Source of the DNA: Cycloclasticus sp.
GTDB lineage: Bacteria > Pseudomonadota > Gammaproteobacteria > Methylococcales > Cycloclasticaceae
Length of the DNA: 15,503 bases
Reading direction: 5' to 3'
Assembly: GCA_018066825.1 (NCBI GenBank)
Contig: JAGPVU010000028.1
Span: 1-15,503 of the forward strand
The notes below the pieces were generated by a model. That model searched no databases. It was not told where the DNA came from and saw nothing but the letters and a program-made list of their open reading frames with translations. Both the position numbers and the translations under genes were made by a program. Below are positions 7,452 through 14,752 of this stretch, piece by piece (the stretch's first letter is position 1; every line of letters begins with the position of its first letter).

Positions 7452-7961
7452 ATGTTGGCTTTAAACGAAAGCCAGCAACGCTTAGTTATTAGCGAAACTG
7501 AAAAACAGATTGATAAGGCAGGCGTTATTTTGAATAAGCCGTTCAAAATGATTCCAGTCGAATTTGATTTGCGCGGTCATACCATTGGTATGTACAAGGT
7601 AAGCAAAAACAAGCGCGTGATTCGTTATAACGCGCAGATTTTTGCTAAATACTTCGAACAAAACTTACGCGATACCGTACCGCATGAAGTGGCGCATTAC
7701 ATTGTCGACATGCAATACGGCAAAAAAAACATTCGTCCACACGGTACGCAATGGCGACAGCTGATGGAGCAGCTCGGCGCAAAGCCTGAACGAACAGCCA
7801 ACTACGATTTAACCGGTGTGCCAAAGCGGCGTTATTCAACAGTGGCGTATCAGTGCGGCTGCCAACAACATCAATTGGGTATTCGACGACACAATAAGTT
7901 GGTTAAACAACAGGCACAGTATTTTTGTCGGCGTTGCGGCGACTCATTAAGCGCCCGATGA
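7452..7961 (+). CDS. SprT-like zinc metalloprotease
   Basis: This 169-residue protein has the SprT pattern. The metallopeptidase motif is HEVAH (His78, Glu79, His82), and a third ligand is likely His97 in RPHGTQW. A C-terminal zinc ribbon has two Cys pairs, C135-x-C137 and C159-xx-C162. The middle stretch GKYKV-like (GMYKVSKNKRVIRYNAQIF) is also typical. The family resembles the protease domain of eukaryotic Spartan, which cuts proteins crosslinked to DNA; the role of bacterial SprT is poorly known. It sits two bases after mipZ and overlaps the next gene by ATGA, so the three are probably one operon. Confidence 0.9.
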   Translation: MLALNESQQRLVISETEKQIDKAGVILNKPFKMIPVEFDLRGHTIGMYKVSKNKRVIRYNAQIFAKYFEQNLRDTVPHEVAHYIVDMQYGKKNIRPHGTQWRQLMEQLGAKPERTANYDLTGVPKRRYSTVAYQCGCQQHQLGIRRHNKLVKQQAQYFCRRCGDSLSAR

Positions 7962-8200
7962 GTTGGTTTGTGTATATCATTCAAGCTGATGATGATAGCT
8001 TGTATACAGGGATCACCACCGATTTAGACAGGCGCTTTGCGCAGCATCTTAAAGGTAGTGGTGCAAAATATTTTAACGCACGAACTCCCGTACAATTCGT
8101 TTATACCGAGCAGCTGAGTGATAGAAGTACTGCCAGTATTCGAGAGGCCAACATAAAGAAAATGACGCGACAACAAAAGTTACACCTGATCAAACGTTGA
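7958..8200 (+). CDS. GIY-YIG domain protein (YhbQ/UPF0213 type)
   Basis: This 80-residue protein is a single GIY-YIG nuclease-like domain. It shows VYI (residues 5-7), the YTG triad (16-18), Arg26 and His30 in the helix RRFAQH, and the metal-site Glu63 in IREANIKK, so all key residues of the fold are present. Small stand-alone members such as YhbQ have weak or unclear nuclease activity. The ATG at 7958 overlaps the sprT stop TGA in an ATGA junction. An earlier in-frame start at 7925 would add residues encoded inside sprT that do not belong to the domain, so I reject it. Co-expression with a SprT-type protease suggests, without proving, a DNA-linked role. Confidence 0.88.
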   Translation: MSWFVYIIQADDDSLYTGITTDLDRRFAQHLKGSGAKYFNARTPVQFVYTEQLSDRSTASIREANIKKMTRQQKLHLIKR

Positions 8201-8242
8201 TTTTTTAATGATTGACGCCATATTAGTAGACCCAACCACTTT

Positions 8243-8248
8243 TATACT
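8243..8248 (+). promoter_or_regulatory. Possible -10 box just before trxC
   Basis: TATACT ends six bases before the trxC ATG. No good -35 hexamer is found at 16-18 bases, and a TTGACG at 8212-8217 is 25 bases away, too far. If used, transcription would start at or near the ATG and give a nearly leaderless mRNA. Only a short TAAGG is seen before the ATG, spaced two bases. Confidence 0.3.
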
Positions 8249-8254
8249 AAGGCC

Positions 8255-8689
8255 ATGTCCGACTCATTAAAAATTGTATGCCCTCATTGCGACGCGGTTA
8301 ATAAGTTACCGGCAAATAAATTAAATGCCGGTGGAAACTGCGGAAAATGTAAAAAGAAACTATTTGCTGGTAAACCCGTTGCTCTAAAAGCAGGGACTGC
8401 GCAACGCCACTTTGAACAAAGCGATATTCCCGTTGTTGTTGATTGTTGGGCGGCCTGGTGTGGCCCATGTAAATCCTTTGCACCCGTATTTGACCAAGCC
8501 GCAAAAAAACTTGAGCCAAGCGCTCGATTTGCTAAATTAGATACCGAAAATGAGCAGCGCCTAGCCGCACGATTTCAAATTAAAAGCATCCCAACCTTAT
8601 TAATTATGAAAAACGGTAAAGAGGTCGCCAGACAAGCTGGGGCCATGAGCTTGCCGCAGTTTGAAGCATGGTTAAGGCCGTATCTTTAA
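8255..8689 (+). CDS. trxC: Thioredoxin 2 (TrxC)
   Basis: This 144-residue cytoplasmic thioredoxin has the extra N-terminal zinc finger that marks TrxC: two CxxC pairs at Cys9/Cys12 and Cys29/Cys32. The thioredoxin fold follows with the active site WCGPC (Cys69 and Cys72) and the cis-Pro region IKSIPTLLIMKNG. It reduces disulphides in target proteins, and in E. coli trxC is under OxyR control; no OxyR site can be confidently seen here. The length matches E. coli TrxC (139 residues). It is convergent with the DoxX gene, 28 bases away. Hsp33, another redox-responsive zinc protein, is encoded nearby on the other strand. Confidence 0.96.
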   Translation: MSDSLKIVCPHCDAVNKLPANKLNAGGNCGKCKKKLFAGKPVALKAGTAQRHFEQSDIPVVVDCWAAWCGPCKSFAPVFDQAAKKLEPSARFAKLDTENEQRLAARFQIKSIPTLLIMKNGKEVARQAGAMSLPQFEAWLRPYL

Positions 8690-8717
8690 AACAGGTAAAA
8701 CGGCTTTAAGTTAGCTA

Positions 8718-9095
8718 CTAAGTATTTTTATCGAGTCCCCATATGCCCGCACCGCGAGTGGCTATCAATAGAAAAACAAAGCAAAACAACACCGATATCT
8801 CTCCACCGTTAGCAATCGGGAACCAGTTTTTGCCGGCGTGTACCATCCAGTAAGCGACTGCCATCGTACCGCTACTAATAAACGCGACAGGGCGAGTAAA
8901 CAGGCCCAGCATAATCAAGGTGCCGCCAATTAGTTCTATCGCTGCAGCCGCTGTCGTCAAGTTATTTAACGGCCCATGCGGAAAGTTAATCGGGTAATTA
9001 AAAAACTTTTGTGCGCCGTGCCATAAAAATAAAAAACCACTGCTGATTCGTAACAGGGCATATGTTTGATCTTGAAATTTATTTAGAAATGTCAT
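8718..9095 (-). CDS. DoxX family membrane protein
   Basis: This 125-residue protein has four predicted membrane helices and the DoxX pattern: LRISSGFLFLWHGAQKFFNYP, then AAIELIGGTLIMLGLFTRPVAFISS, then AVAYWMVHAGKNWFPIANGGE and a last helix. DoxX proteins belong to a broad four-helix family found in quinone-linked and redox-stress contexts; the specific substrate is unknown. Reading on the minus strand, GAGGG lies about seven bases before the ATG at 9095. It ends close to the convergent trxC gene and lies 113 bases downstream of hslO on the same strand. Confidence 0.9.
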   Translation of the reverse strand: MTFLNKFQDQTYALLRISSGFLFLWHGAQKFFNYPINFPHGPLNNLTTAAAAIELIGGTLIMLGLFTRPVAFISSGTMAVAYWMVHAGKNWFPIANGGEISVLFCFVFLLIATRGAGIWGLDKNT

Positions 9096-9154
9096 CTAGT
9101 TTCCCTCTTGATTTTATTGGATAGGTATTAGCGTGCACTAAATTTATACCATTA

Positions 9155-9181
9155 TTTATAGTGTAGTGGCTATATTTGCAA
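9155..9181 (-). promoter_or_regulatory. Weak promoter candidate for the DoxX gene
   Basis: On the minus strand, TTGCAA (9176-9181) and TATAAA (9155-9160) lie 15 bases apart in the gap between hslO and the DoxX gene. The spacing is shorter than the usual 17, so this is tentative; co-transcription with hslO is also possible. Confidence 0.25.
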
Positions 9182-9208
9182 CGCATTGGCCTATTGAATT
9201 AATTCTAT

Positions 9209-10084
9209 TTAATGGCGGCTCGTTGAATCGCCACTGTGCCCTAGGTTAAATAACTGCTCAATATCAATAGGGTCAAACTGGAAGTGTCGATTGCAATAAT
9301 CGCAATGTATATCAACCGTGCCTTTTTCTTGTAATATCGAGTTGAGCTCGTCGTGCCCTAAGCTGATCAAACTGGCTTCTACTTTTTGTTGTGAGCAATC
9401 ACATTTAAATGACACCGCTTGGGGTGGATAGAGTCGTACCGTTTCTTGATGGAATAGACGGTGAATAATCTGACTGGATGGGAGTGTCAGCAATTCGTTG
9501 TCGCTAAGGGTGTCGGTTAGTATTTCTAAACGATCCCAATCGCTTTGCTTGTCACCTTCGGTAGGTAGCTCTTGTAATAACAAACCGACGGCTTGATCTT
9601 CGTTAACGGCAAACCAAAACCGGGTTTTAAGTTGTTCGGATTGGATAAAGTACGACTCAATCGCTGATGCCAACGATGCCCCTTGTAGGCTAACGATACC
9701 TTGGTAAGCCTTAGTTTTTGCGGGTTTAATGGTAATAACTAAACGCCCATTGCCATAAAGAGAGGCCAGATCGCCCGCGGGGATATCACCTGACCAATGC
9801 GCTAAACCCTTAACCGTTTGTTGCTCTGTCGCCTGTGCCGCTAACAAGCTAATTGGCCCGTCGCCTTGTATTTGTAAAATCAAAGCGCCTTCAAATTTTA
9901 AGGTGGCAGATAATAATAACGTAGCAGCGAGTGCTTGGCCGAGTTGTTCGGCAACCACGGTGGGGTAATGGTGGTTTTCTAACGCGACTTGCCAGCTGCT
10001 GTTTAGCTTAACAATTTCTCCGCGTATGCCGCTGTCTTCAAATAAAAAGCGTTGCAGCTGATCGTTATCATCAGTGATTGTCAT
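9209..10084 (-). CDS. hslO: Redox-regulated chaperone Hsp33 (HslO)
   Basis: This 291-residue cytoplasmic holdase is turned on by oxidation. The C-terminal zinc redox switch is intact: CDC (Cys228 and Cys230) and CDYC (Cys261 and Cys264), with the 30-residue gap seen in the E. coli protein. The N-terminal domain shows typical Hsp33 motifs, such as DSGIRGEIVKL, ATLLLSATLKFEGALILQIQGDGP and LASLYGNGRLVITI. The length is normal. In E. coli it belongs to the sigma-32 heat-shock regulon; here I found no convincing heat-shock promoter, only a sigma-70-like one upstream. The short tail after the zinc site ends in a Ser/Gly/His-rich stretch. Confidence 0.97.
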   Translation of the reverse strand: MTITDDNDQLQRFLFEDSGIRGEIVKLNSSWQVALENHHYPTVVAEQLGQALAATLLLSATLKFEGALILQIQGDGPISLLAAQATEQQTVKGLAHWSGDIPAGDLASLYGNGRLVITIKPAKTKAYQGIVSLQGASLASAIESYFIQSEQLKTRFWFAVNEDQAVGLLLQELPTEGDKQSDWDRLEILTDTLSDNELLTLPSSQIIHRLFHQETVRLYPPQAVSFKCDCSQQKVEASLISLGHDELNSILQEKGTVDIHCDYCNRHFQFDPIDIEQLFNLGHSGDSTSRH

Positions 10085-10122
10085 ATGGAGCCTTAGGTTT
10101 GAGCCAAAATAAAAGAGAAGCT

Positions 10123-10151
10123 ATTGTAGTCTATGGGCGGCTTGATGTTAG
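10123..10151 (-). promoter_or_regulatory. Candidate sigma-70 promoter for hslO
   Basis: On the minus strand, CTAACA (10146-10151) and TACAAT (10123-10128) are separated by exactly 17 bases; the -10 box matches five of six consensus bases and the -35 four of six. Transcription would start near 10116 and give a leader of about 30 bases. Confidence 0.45.
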
Positions 10152-10162
10152 CTATCTACTTA

Positions 10163-10180
10163 GCCTTTTTTGTAAAAGGC
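10163..10180. repeat. Short perfect hairpin between hslO and the autotransporter
   Basis: GCCTTTT (10163-10169) and AAAAGGC (10174-10180) form a 7-bp stem with a four-base loop. It is not followed by a T run on either strand, so it is not a clear terminator, and it lies just upstream of the hslO promoter candidate. Confidence 0.5.
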
Positions 10181-10211
10181 GTCTTCAAGTTTAACCCGCT
10201 TTAACTAGTGT

Positions 10212-10268
10212 AAATTACTGTTCGGTACCGGCCCAGTAATTTTCAACGAACAGCTAGCCGGTTAACCG
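10212..10268. repeat. Cluster of overlapping inverted repeats
   Basis: Three inverted repeats share sequence. AAATTACTG (10212-10220) pairs with CAGTAATTT (10234-10242). CTGTTCG (10218-10224) pairs with CGAACAG (10247-10253), using three of the same bases. ACCGGC (10227-10232) pairs with GCCGGT (10257-10262). The perfect palindrome CGGTTAACCG (10259-10268) closes the cluster. The rest of the 369-base gap (10085-10453) holds the promoter candidates and no convincing gene. The first two hairpins exclude each other, as expected of an operator set or an RNA switch, but the role is unknown. Confidence 0.55.
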
Positions 10269-10368
10269 AGTTATATAGTAGCGACATTGTGGTAGTTATA
10301 TTTTAAAAGGAATCTGATTGGATAAGAAATAATGCTGGCGATAAACATACAGTGGGAGTTAATTATGT

Positions 10369-10397
10369 TTGACACAGTTAAGAAAAGAGAATAGATT
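10369..10397 (+). promoter_or_regulatory. Candidate promoter for the autotransporter
   Basis: A perfect TTGACA (10369-10374) is followed 17 bases later by TAGATT (10392-10397), a four-of-six match to the -10 consensus. Transcription would start near 10404 and leave a leader of about 50 bases. A ribosome-binding site, AGGGAAAGGA, lies at 10440-10449, four bases before the ATG. Confidence 0.5.
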
Positions 10398-10453
10398 TGT
10401 GAAGACAATGCTTTTAAATTGAACTAAATAATAAAACCAAAGGGAAAGGAATC

Positions 10454-13400
10454 ATGAAAAATTTAAATAGGAATGCATTAAGTGTGGCTGTCGGTGCAGC
10501 CGTGGTGTCAATGGCCATATTGCCAGCCGCCGCTTTAGCAGGGCCGAATACATATGAACTTAATGGGGGCGTTTTTACCGGCCAAGCATTAAGTGTTACC
10601 ACCGTTAGTGCGTTTGATTTAAAAATTGTCGGCGATATGACAACAATCGTCAACAGCGGAACAATTTCTACCAATAATGGTGGCAGTGAAGATTCCGCCG
10701 TTACATACGAGTTTGGTGGTAGCGTCGATACCTTTACTAACGATTTAACAGGGCTTATAGAAGTAAGTTTAAGCGACAACACCATTACTAGGGCTGCCGG
10801 TATATTTATTGATGATGATTTTGGATCAGCCATCATTAACAACGGCACCATTGATGTCGATATAACGTCAACAATATCGGATATTTCTTACGCAGGCGGT
10901 ATTTATGTTAACGGAGCAGTATTAACCGCCGGCAGCATAACAAACACCGGTGATATTAACGTTGACCTAGTTTCAGCGGATGATATCGATACAGCGGGTG
11001 GTATCGCAGTATATAGCGATATGGACGGCACCATCACCAACGATGGCAGCATTACGTTTAATGCCACTGCGTCATCAGATATAGATGATGTGGGTGGTAT
11101 CTATGTAGGTGGTGATCTAACAACTAACGGCAGCATTGGCAACACCGGTGATATTACCGTTACCCTAAATGCAGATTCCGATATAGATACTGTAGGTGGA
11201 ATCTATGTAGACGGTGATGTGGACGGTAGCATCAGCAATAGCGGGGATATTATCGTTAACTTAGTCGTAGGTGACGATATAGACACTGTGGCTGGTATTG
11301 GAGTAGACGACGATCTGTCCGGTAGTATAACTAATAACGGAAACATCACTGTTATTGCCACCGCGGATTCTGGTGATATGCATGATGTAGCAGGAATTTT
11401 AGTGGATGATGACGTACTTAGTACCGGTAGCATCATCAACAGCGTTGATAGTGATATTAACGTTACCCTAGATATGTATTCGGATCTCCATACAGCGGGT
11501 GGTATCGTAGTGCATAATGATATGGACGGCAGCATTACCAACGATGGCAACATTGTTTTTGCAGCCACCGCGTCAGAAATAGATGATGCGGGTGGTATCT
11601 TCGTGGGCAGTGGCATCGCTGATACCGGCAGCATTATCAATAATGGCAGCATTGATGTTGATTTATTAACAAAAAATACCGGCGCATCATTATCAAGCCC
11701 TGGCATATCATCAGTGGGTGGTATCTATGTAGATGAACAACTTGACGGCAGCATCACTAATAACGGAACCATTGATCTGGACGCGACAGCTTCAGACGGC
11801 TATGGTATTGATTATGCAGGCGGTATCTTTGTTGACAGCACAGTATCAAGCACGGGTAGTATCAGCAATACAGGGATAATTAATGTAAACCTGGATGCAA
11901 CTAGTGGAAGTGTCTACAGCGCGGGTGGTATTTTTGTAAATGGCGATTTAGATGGCAGCATTAAGAACAGCGGAACAATAAACCTAGACGCTTATGGTGA
12001 CACAGGTATTTATCATGTGGGTGGTATCCAAGTATATAATGGTGATGTAACAGGTAGTATTACAAATGACGGCGAAATTAACGTAACGCTAGATGGTGGT
12101 ACATACGATATTACTGAAGTAGGTGGTATTTATCTTCAATCGAGCGATCTCCTTGGCAGCATCAGCAATAATGGAACAATCAATTTAACAGCAACAGCAA
12201 CAGACGATAGCATCAGCTATATCGGTGGTATTTATCTTACCCAAACAGTAACAAGCACCGGTAGCATTAGCAATACTGGTGATATTATCGTTAACTTAAA
12301 CGCAGATGATGATGTGGATACAGCGGGCGGTATTTATGTTAATGGCGATATGGCCGGCAGCATTACCAATAATATTGATGGCAACATAACGTTTAATGCC
12401 ACTGCGTCATCAGATATAGATGATGTGGGTGGTATTTATGTAGATGGTGATCTCGCAGCCACCGGCAGCATTAGCAATACCGGTGATATTAACGTTACCC
12501 TAGATGCGGTCTCAGATATAAGTGATGCAGGCGGTATCGCAGTCAGTGGCGATTTAGACGGTAGCATCACCAACGATGGCAACATTATTTTTGCAGCTAC
12601 TGGGTCAGAAATAGATGATGCAGGTGGTATATACGTAGATGATAGCATTGGTGTCACCGGTAGCATTATCAACAATGGCAGCATTGATGTTGATCTGTTG
12701 GCTACAAGTGAAAGCATGTCATCAGCAGGCGGTATCGCAGTAAATGATGATGTGTCTGGTAGTATTACCAATAACGGAAGCATCACTGTTAATGCCACTG
12801 CAGAATCTAGCAACATACACGATGTGGCGGGTATTTTTGTTGATGATGCCGTATTTAGCACCGGTAGCATTACCAACACGGGTGATATTAACGTTACCCT
12901 AAATGCAGATGACTATATTGAGACAGCGGGCGGTATCGTAGCGCATAACACCATGGACGGCACCATCACCAATACCGGTACTATAACGCTGAATGCAGTT
13001 GGTAGTTCGGTATATTCAAGTGTTGCCAGCATATCAATTGGTACATTGAATGGTTCAGTAGTTAACTCAGGTACTATTACATCATCGCATGCGGCCTTAT
13101 ATGCTGACAGTGGTACAGGCCTTGTAAGTAACGCAAGCGGTGGCTTGGTTGACGGCTGGATTGACTTAGGTGGCACGGTCTCCATGGTAAACAATGGCAC
13201 AATAATACTGCCGACAGACAGTAGCTACATTGGCGGTAACTTTGATCAATCCGTCGGTGGCGTATTGGCTATTGATGTTGTTGACGATGGAGATTACGGC
13301 ACCTTGAATGTTTCGGGTACGGCCACACTAGACGCCGGAACAGGCATAACTGTACTGGCTGATCCAGCTAATACACTGGCTGATGGCGACGTGCTAGATG

Positions 13401-14635
13401 ATGTAATTTCTGCCGGCACATTGGTAGATGCAACATCATTTAATGTACTTGATAACTCCTTAGCATTCGCATTTGATGCCTACGATGATGGTTTCGATAA
13501 CGTTGATATAGACGTTACTGCCACTAATCTAACAACATTACTGGCAGCAGCCACGGCTCAAAACGCATCTGCAGCAGAAGGTTTGGCTGCTGAGCTGGAC
13601 GCGCAAATTACCGCTGATCCCTACGGTGATTTGGCTGTGCAATTTGGTTCATTATCAACCGAAAAAGGTGTGGGTGACGCACTTGAATCCTTAACGCCCA
13701 TGGCCAGTGCGGTTGTTGGCGGCACTCAAAGCGCAACCTCTGCTATAACACGCGAAGTAACGGCGGCTGCATCTAGAAATGCGACCGGTATAGCGTCGGG
13801 TGATGTGGCAATGAGAGGGAATGCTTGGTTCAAAGCATTTGGTGTTTGGACAGACCAAGATGACCGTAATGGCGTAACAGGCTACGACGCTGATACAGAA
13901 GGGTTAATTATTGGTGTTGATACCGACCTATCGACAAACTGGAATGCAGGTATTGCGTTCTCTTATGCCGTAACTGACGTTGATAGTACACCCGGCGTAG
14001 GTGATCAAAATGCCGATGTAGATACGTATATGGGTATTTTATATGGTTCATATCAACTGGATGGTGCAACAAGGATTAACATGCAGTTAGGTTATGGCGA
14101 GTCGGATGTAGACTCAAAACGTGTTGTACTTGGCGGTGCGGTTGCAAAGGCAGATTACGATAGCGACACGGTTATTGCCAGCGTTGCAATTGAGCGCAGT
14201 TTAGCAATGAATGCTGATACAACAATGACGCCTTACTTAAGCGCCAGCTATAGCAAGGTTGATGTTGATGATTACAGTGAAACAGGCGCAGGATTCTTTA
14301 ACCTGAATGTTGATTCATTAGATGCCGAAAGCCTAATTTTAGGTGTTGGTGCCAAATTAGAAAGCCATGTATCAAGCAGTGTAACCCTGCTGGCCAATGC
14401 AGGCATTGGTTATGACACGATAGCAGACTCTTCTAATGTTACCGCATCGTTTGCAGGTGGCGGTTCTGCCTTTAATGTTGAAGGAATTGAACCCGATGAA
14501 ATCACCTACAATGCGGGCGTTGGTGCAAGGTTTAATCTTGGTAACGCGGGTGATGTGAGTGTTACCTATAACATTGATGGCAGAGAGGATTTAATGTCTC
14601 AATCTGCAGGCATAAAATACAGTTTACAATTTTAA
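10454..14635 (+). CDS. Autotransporter with a long repeat passenger (type V secretion)
   Basis: This 1393-residue surface protein has the three parts of a classical autotransporter. Residues 1-29 are a signal peptide with cleavage expected after ALA (MKNLNRNALSVAV...ALA). The passenger runs to about residue 1030 and includes the repeat array at about 124-870, which should fold as a beta-helix. An Ala-rich helical linker follows, then a beta-barrel domain (about 1123-1393) beginning GNAWFKAFGVWTDQDD and ending in YSLQF; the terminal Phe is the usual signal for barrel assembly by BAM. The strongly acidic passenger lacks a protease motif, so an adhesin or biofilm role is plausible but unproved. 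The start has a strong ribosome-binding site (AGGGAAAGGA). A terminator follows directly, so the gene is probably transcribed alone. Confidence 0.92.
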   Translation: MKNLNRNALSVAVGAAVVSMAILPAAALAGPNTYELNGGVFTGQALSVTTVSAFDLKIVGDMTTIVNSGTISTNNGGSEDSAVTYEFGGSVDTFTNDLTGLIEVSLSDNTITRAAGIFIDDDFGSAIINNGTIDVDITSTISDISYAGGIYVNGAVLTAGSITNTGDINVDLVSADDIDTAGGIAVYSDMDGTITNDGSITFNATASSDIDDVGGIYVGGDLTTNGSIGNTGDITVTLNADSDIDTVGGIYVDGDVDGSISNSGDIIVNLVVGDDIDTVAGIGVDDDLSGSITNNGNITVIATADSGDMHDVAGILVDDDVLSTGSIINSVDSDINVTLDMYSDLHTAGGIVVHNDMDGSITNDGNIVFAATASEIDDAGGIFVGSGIADTGSIINNGSIDVDLLTKNTGASLSSPGISSVGGIYVDEQLDGSITNNGTIDLDATASDGYGIDYAGGIFVDSTVSSTGSISNTGIINVNLDATSGSVYSAGGIFVNGDLDGSIKNSGTINLDAYGDTGIYHVGGIQVYNGDVTGSITNDGEINVTLDGGTYDITEVGGIYLQSSDLLGSISNNGTINLTATATDDSISYIGGIYLTQTVTSTGSISNTGDIIVNLNADDDVDTAGGIYVNGDMAGSITNNIDGNITFNATASSDIDDVGGIYVDGDLAATGSISNTGDINVTLDAVSDISDAGGIAVSGDLDGSITNDGNIIFAATGSEIDDAGGIYVDDSIGVTGSIINNGSIDVDLLATSESMSSAGGIAVNDDVSGSITNNGSITVNATAESSNIHDVAGIFVDDAVFSTGSITNTGDINVTLNADDYIETAGGIVAHNTMDGTITNTGTITLNAVGSSVYSSVASISIGTLNGSVVNSGTITSSHAALYADSGTGLVSNASGGLVDGWIDLGGTVSMVNNGTIILPTDSSYIGGNFDQSVGGVLAIDVVDDGDYGTLNVSGTATLDAGTGITVLADPANTLADGDVLDDVISAGTLVDATSFNVLDNSLAFAFDAYDDGFDNVDIDVTATNLTTLLAAATAQNASAAEGLAAELDAQITADPYGDLAVQFGSLSTEKGVGDALESLTPMASAVVGGTQSATSAITREVTAAASRNATGIASGDVAMRGNAWFKAFGVWTDQDDRNGVTGYDADTEGLIIGVDTDLSTNWNAGIAFSYAVTDVDSTPGVGDQNADVDTYMGILYGSYQLDGATRINMQLGYGESDVDSKRVVLGGAVAKADYDSDTVIASVAIERSLAMNADTTMTPYLSASYSKVDVDDYSETGAGFFNLNVDSLDAESLILGVGAKLESHVSSSVTLLANAGIGYDTIADSSNVTASFAGGGSAFNVEGIEPDEITYNAGVGARFNLGNAGDVSVTYNIDGREDLMSQSAGIKYSLQF
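10823..13076 (+). repeat. Array of about 23 alternating protein repeats
   Basis: Inside the autotransporter, units of 31-40 residues (about 100 bases) share the core S-I-x-N-x-G-x-I-x-V/L/F followed by a GGIYV-type strand. Two types alternate: one ends in DMDG or DLDG, the other in a short extra turn ending TG. The array has no Arg, Cys or Trp, two Lys, one Pro and many Asp. Units 3-4 resemble units 16-17, units 6-7 resemble 20-21, and units 8-9 resemble 18-19, so pairs have been copied and reordered. Positions 11054-11100 and 12389-12435 are identical over 47 bases. Units 7 and 16 carry a short insertion in the core. A parallel beta-helix is the likely fold. Confidence 0.85.
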
Positions 14636-14652
14636 TATAGCTGTTTAATAAT

Positions 14653-14689
14653 AAAAAACCATGAGTGCATTTGTACTCATGGTTTTTTT
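14653..14689. terminator. Strong bidirectional Rho-independent terminator
   Basis: AAAAAACCATGAGT (14653-14666) pairs with ACTCATGGTTTTTT (14675-14688) around an eight-base loop, and a run of seven T follows the GG on the plus strand. It lies 18 bases after the autotransporter stop. The A tract on the left makes it active on the other strand too. Confidence 0.9.
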
Positions 14690-14691
14690 AT

Positions 14692-14739
14692 GTCAATTTA
14701 CAATGAATTGACCACTACAATAACGCAGTCATGTAAATA
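14692..14739 (+). promoter_or_regulatory. Candidate promoter with operator-like palindrome before the TPR gene
   Basis: GTCAATT (14692-14698) and AATTGAC (14706-14712) form a perfect 7-bp inverted repeat around seven bases. Its right arm overlaps a possible -35 box TTGACC (14708-14713); a weak -10, TGTAAA (14732-14737), follows after 18 bases. The layout fits a repressor-controlled promoter for the next gene, but the regulator is unknown. Confidence 0.35.
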
Positions 14740-14752
14740 ATAGGGATTTCTA

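Noticed and set aside
7925..7957. Extension of the GIY-YIG protein upstream into sprT
   Set aside because: The ATGA junction at 7958-7961 is a classic coupled start, and the domain begins directly after it.
8677..8704. Terminator between trxC and the DoxX gene
   Set aside because: Only a 5-bp stem (GCCGT with ACGGC) with a long loop and a short T run is present, too weak to call.
10133..10189. Sigma-32 heat-shock promoter for hslO
   Set aside because: A CTTGAA and a CCCAT occur on the minus strand but about 46 bases apart, far from the needed 13-15.
10823..13076. Regular repeats of about 100 bases as a CRISPR or satellite array
   Set aside because: The repeats are degenerate at DNA level, stay in frame without interruption and encode conserved protein motifs. 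There are no unique spacers of constant length.
10414..13200. Several long minus-strand open frames opposite the autotransporter (10414-10851, 11203-11706, 12436-12879, 12913-13200)
   Set aside because: They mirror the repeat codons of the plus-strand gene, give low-complexity Leu/Pro/Ser-rich proteins, and lack ribosome-binding sites. The plus-strand frame has a signal peptide, beta-barrel and terminator.
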